Below, piece after piece: positions 10,498 to 19,656 of a DNA stretch of 64,000 bases. The stretch's first letter is position 1; every line of letters begins with the position of its first letter. The notes below the pieces were generated by a model that saw only the letters and a list, made by a program, of their open reading frames with translations, was not told the DNA's origin and did not search any database. The stretch lies in assembly GCA_001839685.1 (NCBI GenBank), contig MLAK01000571.1, forward strand, positions 1 through 64,000. Reading direction: 5' to 3'. Source of the DNA: Tritrichomonas foetus (lineage: Eukaryota > Parabasalia > Tritrichomonadida > Tritrichomonadidae). The position numbers and the translations under genes are program-made.

Positions 10498-11078
10498 AGA
10501 TAACAATGAAATGAAATGTTCATATTGAATTTATTTCTATGAAATTGAAAGCATTCAATAAAAGTATTTCGACACAATAAAGTTATTTCTTCATTGTGTG
10601 CTTAATTATTGCATCAATCTAATAATTCATTTTATTTATCAGTTACTTAATCCATTTTTTAAATATGATATCATATAAGTTTAATCAGAACAAAGATAAA
10701 TTAAGTATTAATTTTTTATTTGAAAATGGTTGAAAGTAATACATAGTTGTAAACGACTTTTTTTCAGATATTATTTTTTTTTATTTTTAGAAAAATTCTA
10801 AGAAATTGAAGCATCAAGAAAAGATAAAGAAAGTATTCAAAAGAAAATGGTTAAATAGAAAGTAGTTTTCGAGTAATTAATGGAATAAGATATCTTCCTC
10901 TACTTTTTGAGTGTGTATCCATAATTACTCATTCAGTTTTTCTTCTATATCTCTTTCGGCATCAATATTTCATGTAATATATCAACCAATAAGGTGAAAA
11001 TAGGTAAGTTTAATTTTCTGTTTCATTCAATTTTCAAAAACATTGAAAAAAAGACAGTTCATTTCACCATTTGGTCTC
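10498..11078. other. Divergent intergenic region
   Basis: About 0.6 kb of AT-rich DNA between the divergent 258-aa ORF and the transposase. An in-frame TAG at 11001 shows the transposase frame does not extend further upstream. No repeat or RNA gene was seen. Confidence 0.5.
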
Positions 11079-11873
11079 ATGATAAAGGCATTGGTTACTG
11101 ACTTCTTTAAATCACCTCATCCAGGAGTTCACAAAAAACAACTATATCAGCAATTTCTAGAGATGCATCATGATGTTACAATATCATATTCATATTTTTG
11201 CGAAGTAGCTAAAACAGTTACTTCAAAAAGGACTATTCGAACTGGAGCAGCAGACTGTAATATTAAAAAACTATCAGCAATATTAATAGAAAGATCAATT
11301 TTGAAAATTAATTATAAAAATACTTTCTCAATTGATGAAAAGCCCTTCATTCCCAAAAAATTCAATTTAAAATCAATGTACGTGCCAAAGAATTATAAAG
11401 GTGGGATATACAAGCCTATATTTCATTCATGCAACCTTCCACCTTTATATATCATTGTAATGATAAACCGTTATGGTATCATTTCCTATGCCACTAGTTA
11501 TGAACCTTTCAATACATTAACATTTAATTGTTTTTTAATGAACAACATTGAGCTTTTTGGTCGAAATTCCGAGCGGAAATATTTTTTGTTTGATAATGCC
11601 ACCTTCCATAAACTTATGGATGAAACTAAAGATTTAGCAGCGACCAAAAATATTTCTTTCACATATACTTCTCCTAACTCCTGTTTCCTTGATCCAATTG
11701 AAGAAGTTTTTTCAATAATAAATGAAATATTCATCAAAAAGTACTATGCAAAGATATTGAATGAAAAGAAAATTGCTCCATTGAATAAAGAAACCATGAA
11801 ACAAATGATTTGCGAATCAATTGAAGAAGCTAGTCGAAACTTTACTATATTTTATCACAGAGCTTGCCTTTAG
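11079..11873 (+). CDS. DD35E transposase, IS630/Tc1-mariner superfamily
   Basis: 264 aa from the first ATG (11079); the frame is open to 11043 but without ATG. The three acidic residues of a DDE integrase-like core are visible: Asp in FSIDEKPF, Asp in LFDNATFH (35 residues before the next acid) and Glu in SPNSCFLDPIEEVF. The last matches the SPDLNPIE block of the DDE_3 family. A helix-turn-helix-like N-terminus (about residues 1-70) would be the DNA-binding part, shorter than in complete Tc1 transposases. The enzyme class cuts and pastes at TA dinucleotides. The frame is intact, so activity cannot be excluded. Possible element ends are the 25-bp inverted arms at 9224 and 12311. Confidence 0.85.
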   Translation: MIKALVTDFFKSPHPGVHKKQLYQQFLEMHHDVTISYSYFCEVAKTVTSKRTIRTGAADCNIKKLSAILIERSILKINYKNTFSIDEKPFIPKKFNLKSMYVPKNYKGGIYKPIFHSCNLPPLYIIVMINRYGIISYATSYEPFNTLTFNCFLMNNIELFGRNSERKYFLFDNATFHKLMDETKDLAATKNISFTYTSPNSCFLDPIEEVFSIINEIFIKKYYAKILNEKKIAPLNKETMKQMICESIEEASRNFTIFYHRACL

Positions 11874-12724
11874 AGATTGAAATCAAAAATCAACTTTTTG
11901 AATAAAACTGCTATTTCTCAAAATAAAATTATCTTGAATTGTTCTTTGTAATTTTCCATAATTTTTATATTTATCTCTTATATTTTTTACTTTATATAAA
12001 TATATTGAAAATTCTTGATAAATTGTTTTTTCAAAAATCCATTAGGTAATTATCCAAATAAAATTCCTTTGTTTCATAATTTTAGATCACCATTATATTT
12101 AAAATACATTTTTCCCAAGTTTTGACACACTGAAACAAAATTCCCAGAAAAAACCAAAATGATATTTTTTATTCGGATCAAAAAATTTAAAAATCGGAGC
12201 GAGACATAGATCATTATGACATCCCAAAAAAATCTCAGAAGATGTATTAATTACAGCTATTTTTATCCATTTTTTTAATTTTGGAGTTTTGGGAAAAAGT
12301 GGATCGCGTGATTGGGAATATTTTTTTACATTTAACTGTATCATTAGAATATTCCCTGAAGGGAAAGAGCACGTTAACAATTTTTTTGTTAACTATATTG
12401 AAAAGTTAAGAAAATAACAATATTTCGACATTTATCAGAAAATAGATGAAAGGTTGAATTCACTTAAATTTATACATGCTTTAAATCACTCTCAAAGAAT
12501 ATGATCACAATAGGATATATTTTGGCGAAATCAATTGAATTTCAATATGATATTTGGTCTTGGTGAATTAATTGAAAAGAATGAAGCAGCAATAGAAAAT
12601 TCAGAGAATTGAAGTGAGGAAATCGCATTCAATATTTCTATGCATATAAATTTCAAGTTCAATTTTTCAATTCAATTTCCCATCATTCTCTTTTCAAATC
12701 CTCGAATTTCCTTATTTCTTTCAC
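11874..12724. other. Intergenic, carries the right inverted arm
   Basis: 0.85 kb of AT-rich DNA. It contains the right arm (12287-12311) and a run of imperfect, low-information sequence. A 93-codon reverse frame (12099-12380) overlaps the arm and is not considered a gene. Confidence 0.5.
12287..12311 (-). repeat. Right arm of 25-bp inverted repeat
   Basis: This is the reverse complement of the arm at 9224-9248, with one mismatch (A versus G). Confidence 0.7.
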
Positions 12725-12725
12725 A
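12721..12725 (+). promoter_or_regulatory. Inr-like TCACA overlapping the BspA start codon
   Basis: TCACA fits the Trichomonas initiator TCA(+1)YW. If used, the transcript would begin two bases before the ATG at 12725. Known from Trichomonas: Inr elements commonly lie within about 20 nt of the start codon. Confidence 0.4.
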
Positions 12726-14857
12726 TGTTGGCATTTCTACTTTTTTTCTTCCGATTATCTCGCTCAGATGAGAATAATTCCAGTGTTGCCATTAATGGCA
12801 TCGATTACATCCTCGATCAGACAACAAAAACCGCCACGATCAAAAGTGAACAAGTATGTCCGACAACCCAGAAAACGCTTACAATTCCATCAAAAGTTTC
12901 GCACCAATCTTCAGAATATACCGTTACAAAAATTGACGAACGAGCATTTTTCGGATGCAACAATTATATCGGCGATTTAGTAATTCCAAGTTCCGTCACA
13001 GAAATCGGCGGAGAAGCTTTTTCGAAATGCACAGGCTTCAACGGAAAGCTCGAAATTCACGCCGCAGTCAATATTCATGCAAGCATTTTCAGCGGCTGCA
13101 CTGGCTGGCAGAAAGAAGTGATTATTGGTGATGAAGTGACGGGAATCGAAGTGAGGGCATTTGATGGCCTTCTTCTTGCAGGAAACCGAGTGACAATTGG
13201 CTCAGGATGTCAAAAAGTTGGCTCAATGTCATTTTTCAATTGCAAATTGGCCGGAGACCTCACAATTCCAAAAAGTGTCACTATTCTTGGCAATCAATTT
13301 ATTGGAAAAACAACAGGAATCCAAAAATTAACCATTGATGCTACTCTTGAGGTTCTAACAGCTGGAGCAATGACAAATATTCAAGGGATTCAAGAACTAA
13401 TCATTGGTCCGAATGTTCAAAGCCTCGGTGAATACTGTTTTGCAAATATGGATTATTTACCCAAAATTGATATTGGTACATCAGTCCAACAAATCTATCG
13501 TGGAGCATTTGTTAATTCTGTATGGAAACAACCACTTGCTATTCCACAAAGTGTCACTTTTCTCGACATTGAAGCATTCGCTAATTCAACATGGGTTGGT
13601 GAAACAGCTATAATTGATGCTGCTGTTGATGAAATTGAAACATCGGTATTTTCAAATATAAAATTGATCAATTGTAGAGATGTATATATCAATAATGCCA
13701 AAGCAATTGGCCCACGTGCATTTGATACACTTTTCACTGATGGTAATGAAACCAGTGTACATCTTGGTTCATCAATTACAACAGTTGGAAGTATGGCTTT
13801 CCATGGAAATGTACTAAATACAATTAATCTTCCAACCACCTTGATAACTACTGGCTCCTTTCCATTCTCACAAGTCGATATTACAAATATGAATATTGCA
13901 GGAGAATTCAAAGATGATTACTTTGAAGGTGGAACTAAAATTGAAAATCTTGTCTATGATGGTACATCAATCACCAAAGGCATGTTCAACGACTTTAAGG
14001 TTAACGTATCATCGTTCGTACTCGGAAGCAAAGTCACAACCATTGAATCAGAAGCTTTCACTGATTGCCGATCATTCGCAAACATCATTATTCCACATAC
14101 AGTCACTAATATTAAGCCCAGCGCCTTCAAGAACTGTTTGATTCGCGGTCAAATAGTGTTTAACGCAACTGTCAAAGCGATCGAGACTTCTTGGTTCGAA
14201 GGAAGTCTTTTCACTGAAATAGTGTTTGCGAATAGTAATATTCAAGAAATTGCATCACATGCATTCATGAATAGCAACTTACTTGGTGAAGTCTTCATAC
14301 CTTCATTTATCAAGAAGATTGGTGTCGAAGCATTCAAAGACTCTCGCGGAATTGGTTCTTTATATTTGAACTCTTCTGGAATTAGAATCGAAAGTAATGC
14401 ATTTTTCGGCTGTTCTCAACTAAAGAGGATTCGCTATTGTGGATCTCAAGAACTTCTTCTTGAAGCCCCTTCTGAGGGAAATGAATCTGCTCCATCTCTT
14501 CCTGCTTTCGATTTATCTATAATAGATACTATTGAAGTTACAACCATTTATCCAGGTCTTAATGTATTCGGGATTCCAGCTACTCTTATCCCTTGTGATA
14601 TGTGCGGAATGAGTGTTGGCGCGGAATGCTTGGTTATGCCAACAATGACACCGACTGCAACATACAACAAAGATATTCCAGTAGTAGCAATCGCATCTGG
14701 TGTCTCTGTAGCAGTGGTAATTGTGATTGTGATCATTATATTCGTGATGTGTAGGTTCAACAAGAAGGTAAGAGAAGCAAGAGAACAAAGCAGGCATAGT
14801 GTTGATGCAAAGACTCTTAAAAACAATCAAGAACTTATGGCATCATTCGAAGTTTAA
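12725..14857 (+). CDS. BspA-like leucine-rich-repeat surface protein
   Basis: 710 aa with a type I membrane layout. A hydrophobic signal-like N-terminus (about residues 1-13) is followed by a long array of LRR_5/TpLRR repeats (about 35-600) with the pattern IPxSVTxIGxxAFxxCxx. Next come a short Cys-rich segment (CDMCG...C), a Thr/Pro stretch, one transmembrane helix (about 656-679) and a basic cytoplasmic tail of about 30 residues. The family is greatly expanded in trichomonads and is linked to surface display and adhesion. Ligands are unknown for most members. The gene is less AT-rich than its neighbours in its first half. It ends TAA-A and starts directly at an Inr-like TCACA. Confidence 0.93.
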   Translation: MLAFLLFFFRLSRSDENNSSVAINGIDYILDQTTKTATIKSEQVCPTTQKTLTIPSKVSHQSSEYTVTKIDERAFFGCNNYIGDLVIPSSVTEIGGEAFSKCTGFNGKLEIHAAVNIHASIFSGCTGWQKEVIIGDEVTGIEVRAFDGLLLAGNRVTIGSGCQKVGSMSFFNCKLAGDLTIPKSVTILGNQFIGKTTGIQKLTIDATLEVLTAGAMTNIQGIQELIIGPNVQSLGEYCFANMDYLPKIDIGTSVQQIYRGAFVNSVWKQPLAIPQSVTFLDIEAFANSTWVGETAIIDAAVDEIETSVFSNIKLINCRDVYINNAKAIGPRAFDTLFTDGNETSVHLGSSITTVGSMAFHGNVLNTINLPTTLITTGSFPFSQVDITNMNIAGEFKDDYFEGGTKIENLVYDGTSITKGMFNDFKVNVSSFVLGSKVTTIESEAFTDCRSFANIIIPHTVTNIKPSAFKNCLIRGQIVFNATVKAIETSWFEGSLFTEIVFANSNIQEIASHAFMNSNLLGEVFIPSFIKKIGVEAFKDSRGIGSLYLNSSGIRIESNAFFGCSQLKRIRYCGSQELLLEAPSEGNESAPSLPAFDLSIIDTIEVTTIYPGLNVFGIPATLIPCDMCGMSVGAECLVMPTMTPTATYNKDIPVVAIASGVSVAVVIVIVIIIFVMCRFNKKVREAREQSRHSVDAKTLKNNQELMASFEV

Positions 14858-15288
14858 ACACATTTAAACCTAGTTTTAATCGAGCATAATTTTAATTGAA
14901 TTAATTTAATTTATTATTCTTTATTTCATGAAAAGACTCAGTTTGATTCTTACCATAAACGTCATTGGTTTCATTAAGAAACTCTGCAAAGCATGCAAGA
15001 GTTCTATTTTTGTGGTTGGATTGAAATTAACTTTCGAAAATCCTTGATTTATTTCAAAAATATAAATGGACCAAAATATTTGACATATACTTGTATAGAT
15101 AATCAATGTAAGTTCTTTTAATTACATTTAAATTAATAACTTGATAATTCGTGAAGGATTCTAGGTAGAATTCTCGGGAATGAATGATTAAAAATATCTA
15201 TATATGTTATTAATAGACAATTTTATGGACAAAATATATTTTTTCACGTATAAAAAAATGTTATTGAATCAACTCGGCCTTTATGATA
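14858..15288. other. Intergenic, nothing recognised
   Basis: 0.43 kb between the BspA gene and the target duplication of the 1040-bp element. A 61-codon reverse frame (14921-15106) shows no protein character. Confidence 0.5.
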
Positions 15289-15296
15289 GTTTTCAT

Positions 15297-16336
15297 ACAT
15301 CGTATAAAGATCGCTTTTTGACCCAAGATTGATCTTATTTTTTTATATGATGTGCAGGTAGCTTTCACCAGAATAAATGTGCTATTTTTAAGGAATTTCT
15401 ACCAAGCATTTTCGAAAAATGACTTTTTTTATGAAACATTTTTTTTTTCTAAAATTCATTTTTCAGAAGGTGCGAATAACTTTTTTTTGAAAATTAATTT
15501 TTATTTGATATTGATATTATATGGTTAATAAATTGGCAATAATATATTGCAAATAAAGATTGTTTTTTCTGTGATTTTTTGAAGTTTGGGGAAATTGAAT
15601 AGACATTCAAAAAGTTTCACCAAAAAACATCCTTTTTTACAGATATTGGTAGAAGCAGAGGAATACTTTGAAAATGTGATATATTTATATTATATTATAT
15701 TTATTGAAATTCTACGAAGAATTATAGCGAAATAATGAAAATTCGAGTTTTTTAGGATTTTTATTTCAATTTTTTTCAGAAAAGAATGTTGTGTTAGAAT
15801 ATGAGTGTTCAAAAATAAATGGTCTATCATAAATATACATGGTATTTATTTGTAATTATACTCGAAAAAATTAGAAAATATTAAGTAGATGATGTGTAAA
15901 AATTCAAAAATAAAAAAACTCTTTGGTGTACAGAACGGCCTATTCATTATTTTTTTAATTTCACTTGATAAAAATAAATTATATCAAAAATAACTAGGAT
16001 TTGGGGTTAGAGATCCTGAAAAATTGAAAAACCACGGTTTTAGAAATTATTATTTTTTCTACCCTTTAAAACCATTTAAACTTCAAATTAATTATATATT
16101 CATAATATTTAAATATAAATAAGATTATACTATGAAATTTAAATCAAATTAATAATTTTTTACTGAAAAAAAATCAAATATCATTTTTCGAAATTGTCAA
16201 GTGACCAAGCTTCTGAACAATTTAATAATCATATATCGATAGTCTATCTAGTATGTAACGATGCAGTGTTTTTCTTTTTTCCAGAAACTTATCCTGTCTG
16301 GAGAAAAAGTTGATTCAAATTATCTTTATACGATGT
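15297..16336. mobile_element. 1040-bp TIR element with 8-bp duplication (family E3)
   Basis: The left end is ACATCGTATAAAGAT (15297-15311) and the right end is its exact reverse complement (16322-16336). The flanks carry a perfect direct repeat GTTTTCAT at 15289-15296 and 16337-16344, as expected of a target-site duplication. No frame over 60 codons lies inside, so it is non-autonomous. The inside is AT-rich (T- and A-runs) with no gene. Its ends resemble those of the 895- and 1097-bp elements in this window. Confidence 0.8.
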
Positions 16337-16535
16337 GTTTTCATTCCTTTTTTTGTAATTAACAATTAGGAAGTCTTTGAGTCACATGTATAAATGAAAT
16401 AAATTTTTATCCTGTGCTGACAATTAGAGGTCGAAAAATGTTGCTGATTTTTTTTAGATATAATGAAAAAGTTGCTCTCTTTCTATTCTCTTTATCGTTT
16501 GAATGAATACATCAAAATTTTAGGAATAAAATGAC

Positions 16536-17315
16536 ATGAAAGCATATCATAGCTCAGCTATTTCTATTACGATGAATGACTATATATTCAATAATGACAA
16601 TATGTTTAATGAAAATGATAGTGGAAACATTCACTCAGATATTGACTACAATAGCATGTTCAATTATTTTTTTCAACAAATAAATCAAATTTTTATTAAA
16701 ATTCCTCAACATCCATATTCATTAGAATCTACAGAAACTATGATTTATACATCTTGGACTTTAGTGTACAAATTGTCAACAATAAATTTTGATTCTACTA
16801 ATTCTATCCATTTAAAAATATTAAATGAGCTTTATAAAATTGTAAATAACAATAAAACCCCTCCTTCAAGTCTAAATGATAATTTATGGAAAAATGAAAT
16901 GGGATTCCAAACAAGTATCCCAATAAATGACTTTCGAATGGGTGGAATTCTTAACATTCTCTTACCATTATATTTCTATCAAAAATTTCCTTCATTTTCA
17001 AGAAAATTTACTTTACGACTTAAAAATCGGGAAAATGCACCACTTATGCTCATAATGATTCTAATCATTTCAACGACGATAGAGTGTGCTCAAAAAACAG
17101 CAATATTTAATAATTGCGAAGACATTAATGAAGCATGGAATATGTTTCTTTTTTTCTTTCTTGGTTTATGCAAAAAAATTTATAGTCTTTTCAAAAATAA
17201 GGAATTTAATCTTTTAAATGGATATAAAAAATTTCAATATAATTTAAGACAATCAATCAAACGATACAAGTCTATATGTAAAAAAGGTTTTCAAGTTTAT
17301 CAATTGAAATCATGA
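16536..17315 (+). CDS. ELMO domain-containing protein
   Basis: 259 aa from the ATG at 16536. The central part matches the ELMO/CED-12 fold: a Trp and GFQ followed by a PxxDFRMGGILNILLPLYF block at about residues 130-147, the counterpart of the family's PxTDFRGxGLLGLxNLLYF. Hydrophobic helices follow at about 165-185 and 205-220. Stand-alone ELMO-domain (ELMOD) proteins act as GTPase-activating proteins for Arf/Arl GTPases, whereas ELMO proteins with more domains work with DOCK exchange factors on Rac. The small size points to the ELMOD type. The catalytic Arg used by ELMODs (in DFR) is present at about residue 134. The N-terminal 60 residues are Asn/Asp-rich and not conserved. Confidence 0.78.
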   Translation: MKAYHSSAISITMNDYIFNNDNMFNENDSGNIHSDIDYNSMFNYFFQQINQIFIKIPQHPYSLESTETMIYTSWTLVYKLSTINFDSTNSIHLKILNELYKIVNNNKTPPSSLNDNLWKNEMGFQTSIPINDFRMGGILNILLPLYFYQKFPSFSRKFTLRLKNRENAPLMLIMILIISTTIECAQKTAIFNNCEDINEAWNMFLFFFLGLCKKIYSLFKNKEFNLLNGYKKFQYNLRQSIKRYKSICKKGFQVYQLKS

Positions 17316-17488
17316 ATTGAAATTATTATTTAGTCAATGACGACTAAATAAATGAAATATGAAATTAATTATATGATTGAAATCTAATACAACTTCATTC
17401 AACTTAACTCCCTTGTCAACAAAATGTTAAACTACATTTTTTTCTCAAACAATCTTTATTATTATTTTAAATCCATTTATATAATACA

Positions 17489-18096
17489 ATGGATAATATT
17501 ATTGGTGGTTTGTTTAATAAAACAGATGAATTTTCAACAATATTTAATGAAATTGAAACAGAATAAATCTGTTGCTGTAGATATTACGATGGAAACTATA
17601 CATCAAAACCTTATCGTTGTGAAAATCATATATTTATTGTGGTAATGATTCATCATCATATTTTGATTCTATGGAAAATTTGTATTTCAATGATTTATTA
17701 AGGACATTTAGGAAAATAGATAACATTGCTGATTATAGAATGTCTTCCTTTATTGGAGATTATCAATATGATAAAGATGACTATGGGAATGGCTGACTAG
17801 TGTTTATTTATGTTTATGATAGATTTTTTTGAATTTATATTTCAATATAGCAGCCTTTGCTTTGACTATTCTTTCTGTTTTTTTGTTTCTTTCTTCACTG
17901 GTTAACACGATTATTGTATATGCATGTGTGGAAAAAGCTAAAGTTAGCAGTAGTTGTATGTCAGATGATAATAGCTATTTTATTAATAAATTCCAATAAT
18001 CAAGACCAATACTCCCAGCAACCAAATCAACAATATAATAATCAACTTGATGATGAGGAAAGGATGTATGCTTCTGATCCTTTCGAAGAAAATTAA
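17489..18096 (+). pseudogene. Decayed small membrane-protein gene
   Basis: No single frame is long, but protein-like segments follow one another across frames. An ATG at 17489 gives a 25-codon segment ended by TAA at 17564. The same frame then reads a Cys-rich stretch (ICCCRYYDGNYTSKPYRC). A second frame gives YCGNDSSSYFDSMENLYFN... up to TGA at 17794. A third frame, from 17850, gives a clear membrane helix (FALTILSVFLFLSSLVNTIIVYA) and a Cys/Ser tail. The last segment, ending at 18096, is a Gln/Asn/Asp-rich acidic tail with stop TAA-A. This pattern suggests a one- or two-helix membrane protein with a polar tail, broken by several indels and a stop. I do not recognise the family, and chance cannot be excluded. 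Confidence 0.4.
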
Positions 18097-18390
18097 AATG
18101 GTACCTATAGTTTGTGTATAAATAAAATAATAAAATGTTTTTATTCATATTCTATGAACTATTTTGGAAAAATCCACGATTTTTCAGAACCCGTCCAAAA
18201 AAGAAGTCAGTAATGTAAAACTGACTAAAAGATAACACAAACGAGTTGGACAAGGTTCTGATTTTTCCTTTTTTCCATCCAATTGGAAAAATTGTTTTAT
18301 TCCTACCATTTTTAAAAATTATTATTCTGAAATTTATAAATGCTACTTTCGATATATCGAAGTGAAGATTTAAGACAGTCAATATAGATG

Positions 18391-19285
18391 AAAAGTACAC
18401 AACCTGGAAATACGTTTATTTTCATTAAATGAACTGAACTTTTTCGAATCTTGGAAACAACTTCCCGACTCTCTGATGCTTAATTTACAGCAACGAATTT
18501 TTGCTGAATAGATCTCAACCAATAAAAAATGCCAAAATTCGCTTGATTACTATTTTCGAAATTACACGTTATTTCTAAAATCTCCAGGCAGATGAAAGAT
18601 TTAGCCCTTTCCACTAGATCAAAGAGTTACTCAAATATTTCTCTATATTATCCCTACTATGTGGACAATTTTATCGAATTTATCTTGCAATACACCAATT
18701 TTATTGAATTTGAATTTTCCGAAAGATTGATGCTTAGATTTTTTTTCAAACTTTGCCAACATGCACAATTTCGTCAGAATGTATTAACATCGATTTATAA
18801 AGCATTTTCGTCTTTTGGTTGTCGAGAATTACGTTCTCAAAAAAAATTCGATATTTGATCAAAATCTAATGAACCAATTGTATTCAACTCACACAAAATC
18901 ATGAACATTCTTATTAATAAAGAAGGAAATTGAATTTAATTCTGAAATTATTTGAGAATCTTATTTTTTGGGCATAATTTTTTTTTCTTTCTTAAAATCC
19001 TTTTGAAGGAACTTATCCATGTAAATACTCTCAAAAATCAAGGATATGTCGCATATGTGTGGGAAAAAAGTAGATTTTCATTTTCAATGGAATAGACGAT
19101 TATAATGTATTCAAAACAATAAGTATTTCTAAAAAAATTGCTTTTTTTATTAAATCGAAGAATATCTCAAAAATAAAAAGACAAAATCTTTTAATATTTT
19201 GGATATATTATTTTTTAATTATGCTAATTATATGGAGAAAATATAAATAAAATCATAAGCGTAGAAGCATAGGTTGTGTACTTTT
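18391..19285. mobile_element. 895-bp TIR element with 8-bp duplication (family E2)
   Basis: The left end is AAAAGTACACAACCT (18391-18405) and the right end is its perfect reverse complement (19271-19285). The direct repeat TATAGATG flanks it at 18383-18390 and 19286-19293. An 88-codon ATG frame (18592-18858) lies inside. It reads as a hydrophobic and aromatic fragment without recognisable domain and may be a captured or decayed gene piece. No transposase was seen. Confidence 0.82.
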
Positions 19286-19293
19286 TATAGATG

Positions 19294-19656
19294 AGATATT
19301 CAAGTGTTAAAAAAATTAATAGAACGTGTTTTAATTAACATTGGTTGTTTACTAACATAATAATAAAATGAAAATTAGCATAATATGATGAGAAACTAAA
19401 AATTTGATTGATCATCTCAAAAACCAAAATATATTCTAAAAATCCCATCAAATAATTTTCTGAATGTGTTATTCCTTTTAAGATAATACATTTGTTAGAA
19501 TTCATTAAAAATCATAAGAAATTTACATTTCGAATATGCACATATGACCAGATAGCTTATGAAATCTGAATATTTTTTCTGAAAATTTAACCTGAAATTG
19601 AGAACTTACTTTTTTTTTATCTTCACCAAAATAGAATTTATCTCGCTTCCAACGCA
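19294..19656. other. Upstream region of the deubiquitinase gene
   Basis: 0.36 kb of AT-rich DNA with a T9 run near 19610. No feature is supported. Confidence 0.5.

Larger units (their letters stand above)
9221..12320. mobile_element. Possible Tc1/mariner-like element bounded by inverted arms
   Basis: The 24/25 inverted repeat (9224-9248 and 12287-12311) encloses a DD35E transposase and a second ORF. A TA dinucleotide lies just outside each arm, at 9221-9222 and 12319-12320, with an apparent 6-bp difference between the two outer ends. The exact termini and duplication are therefore unproven, and the arms might be dispersed repeats unrelated to the transposase. Confidence 0.4.

Noticed and set aside
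10995..11010. GTAAGT resembling a 5' splice site upstream of the transposase
   Set aside because: Trichomonad introns use GTATGT-like 5' sites with a fixed ACTAACACACAG 3' motif, and no such 3' motif is present.
12099..12380. 93-codon reverse frame
   Set aside because: It overlaps the inverted-repeat arm, and its peptide reflects AT-rich low-complexity DNA.
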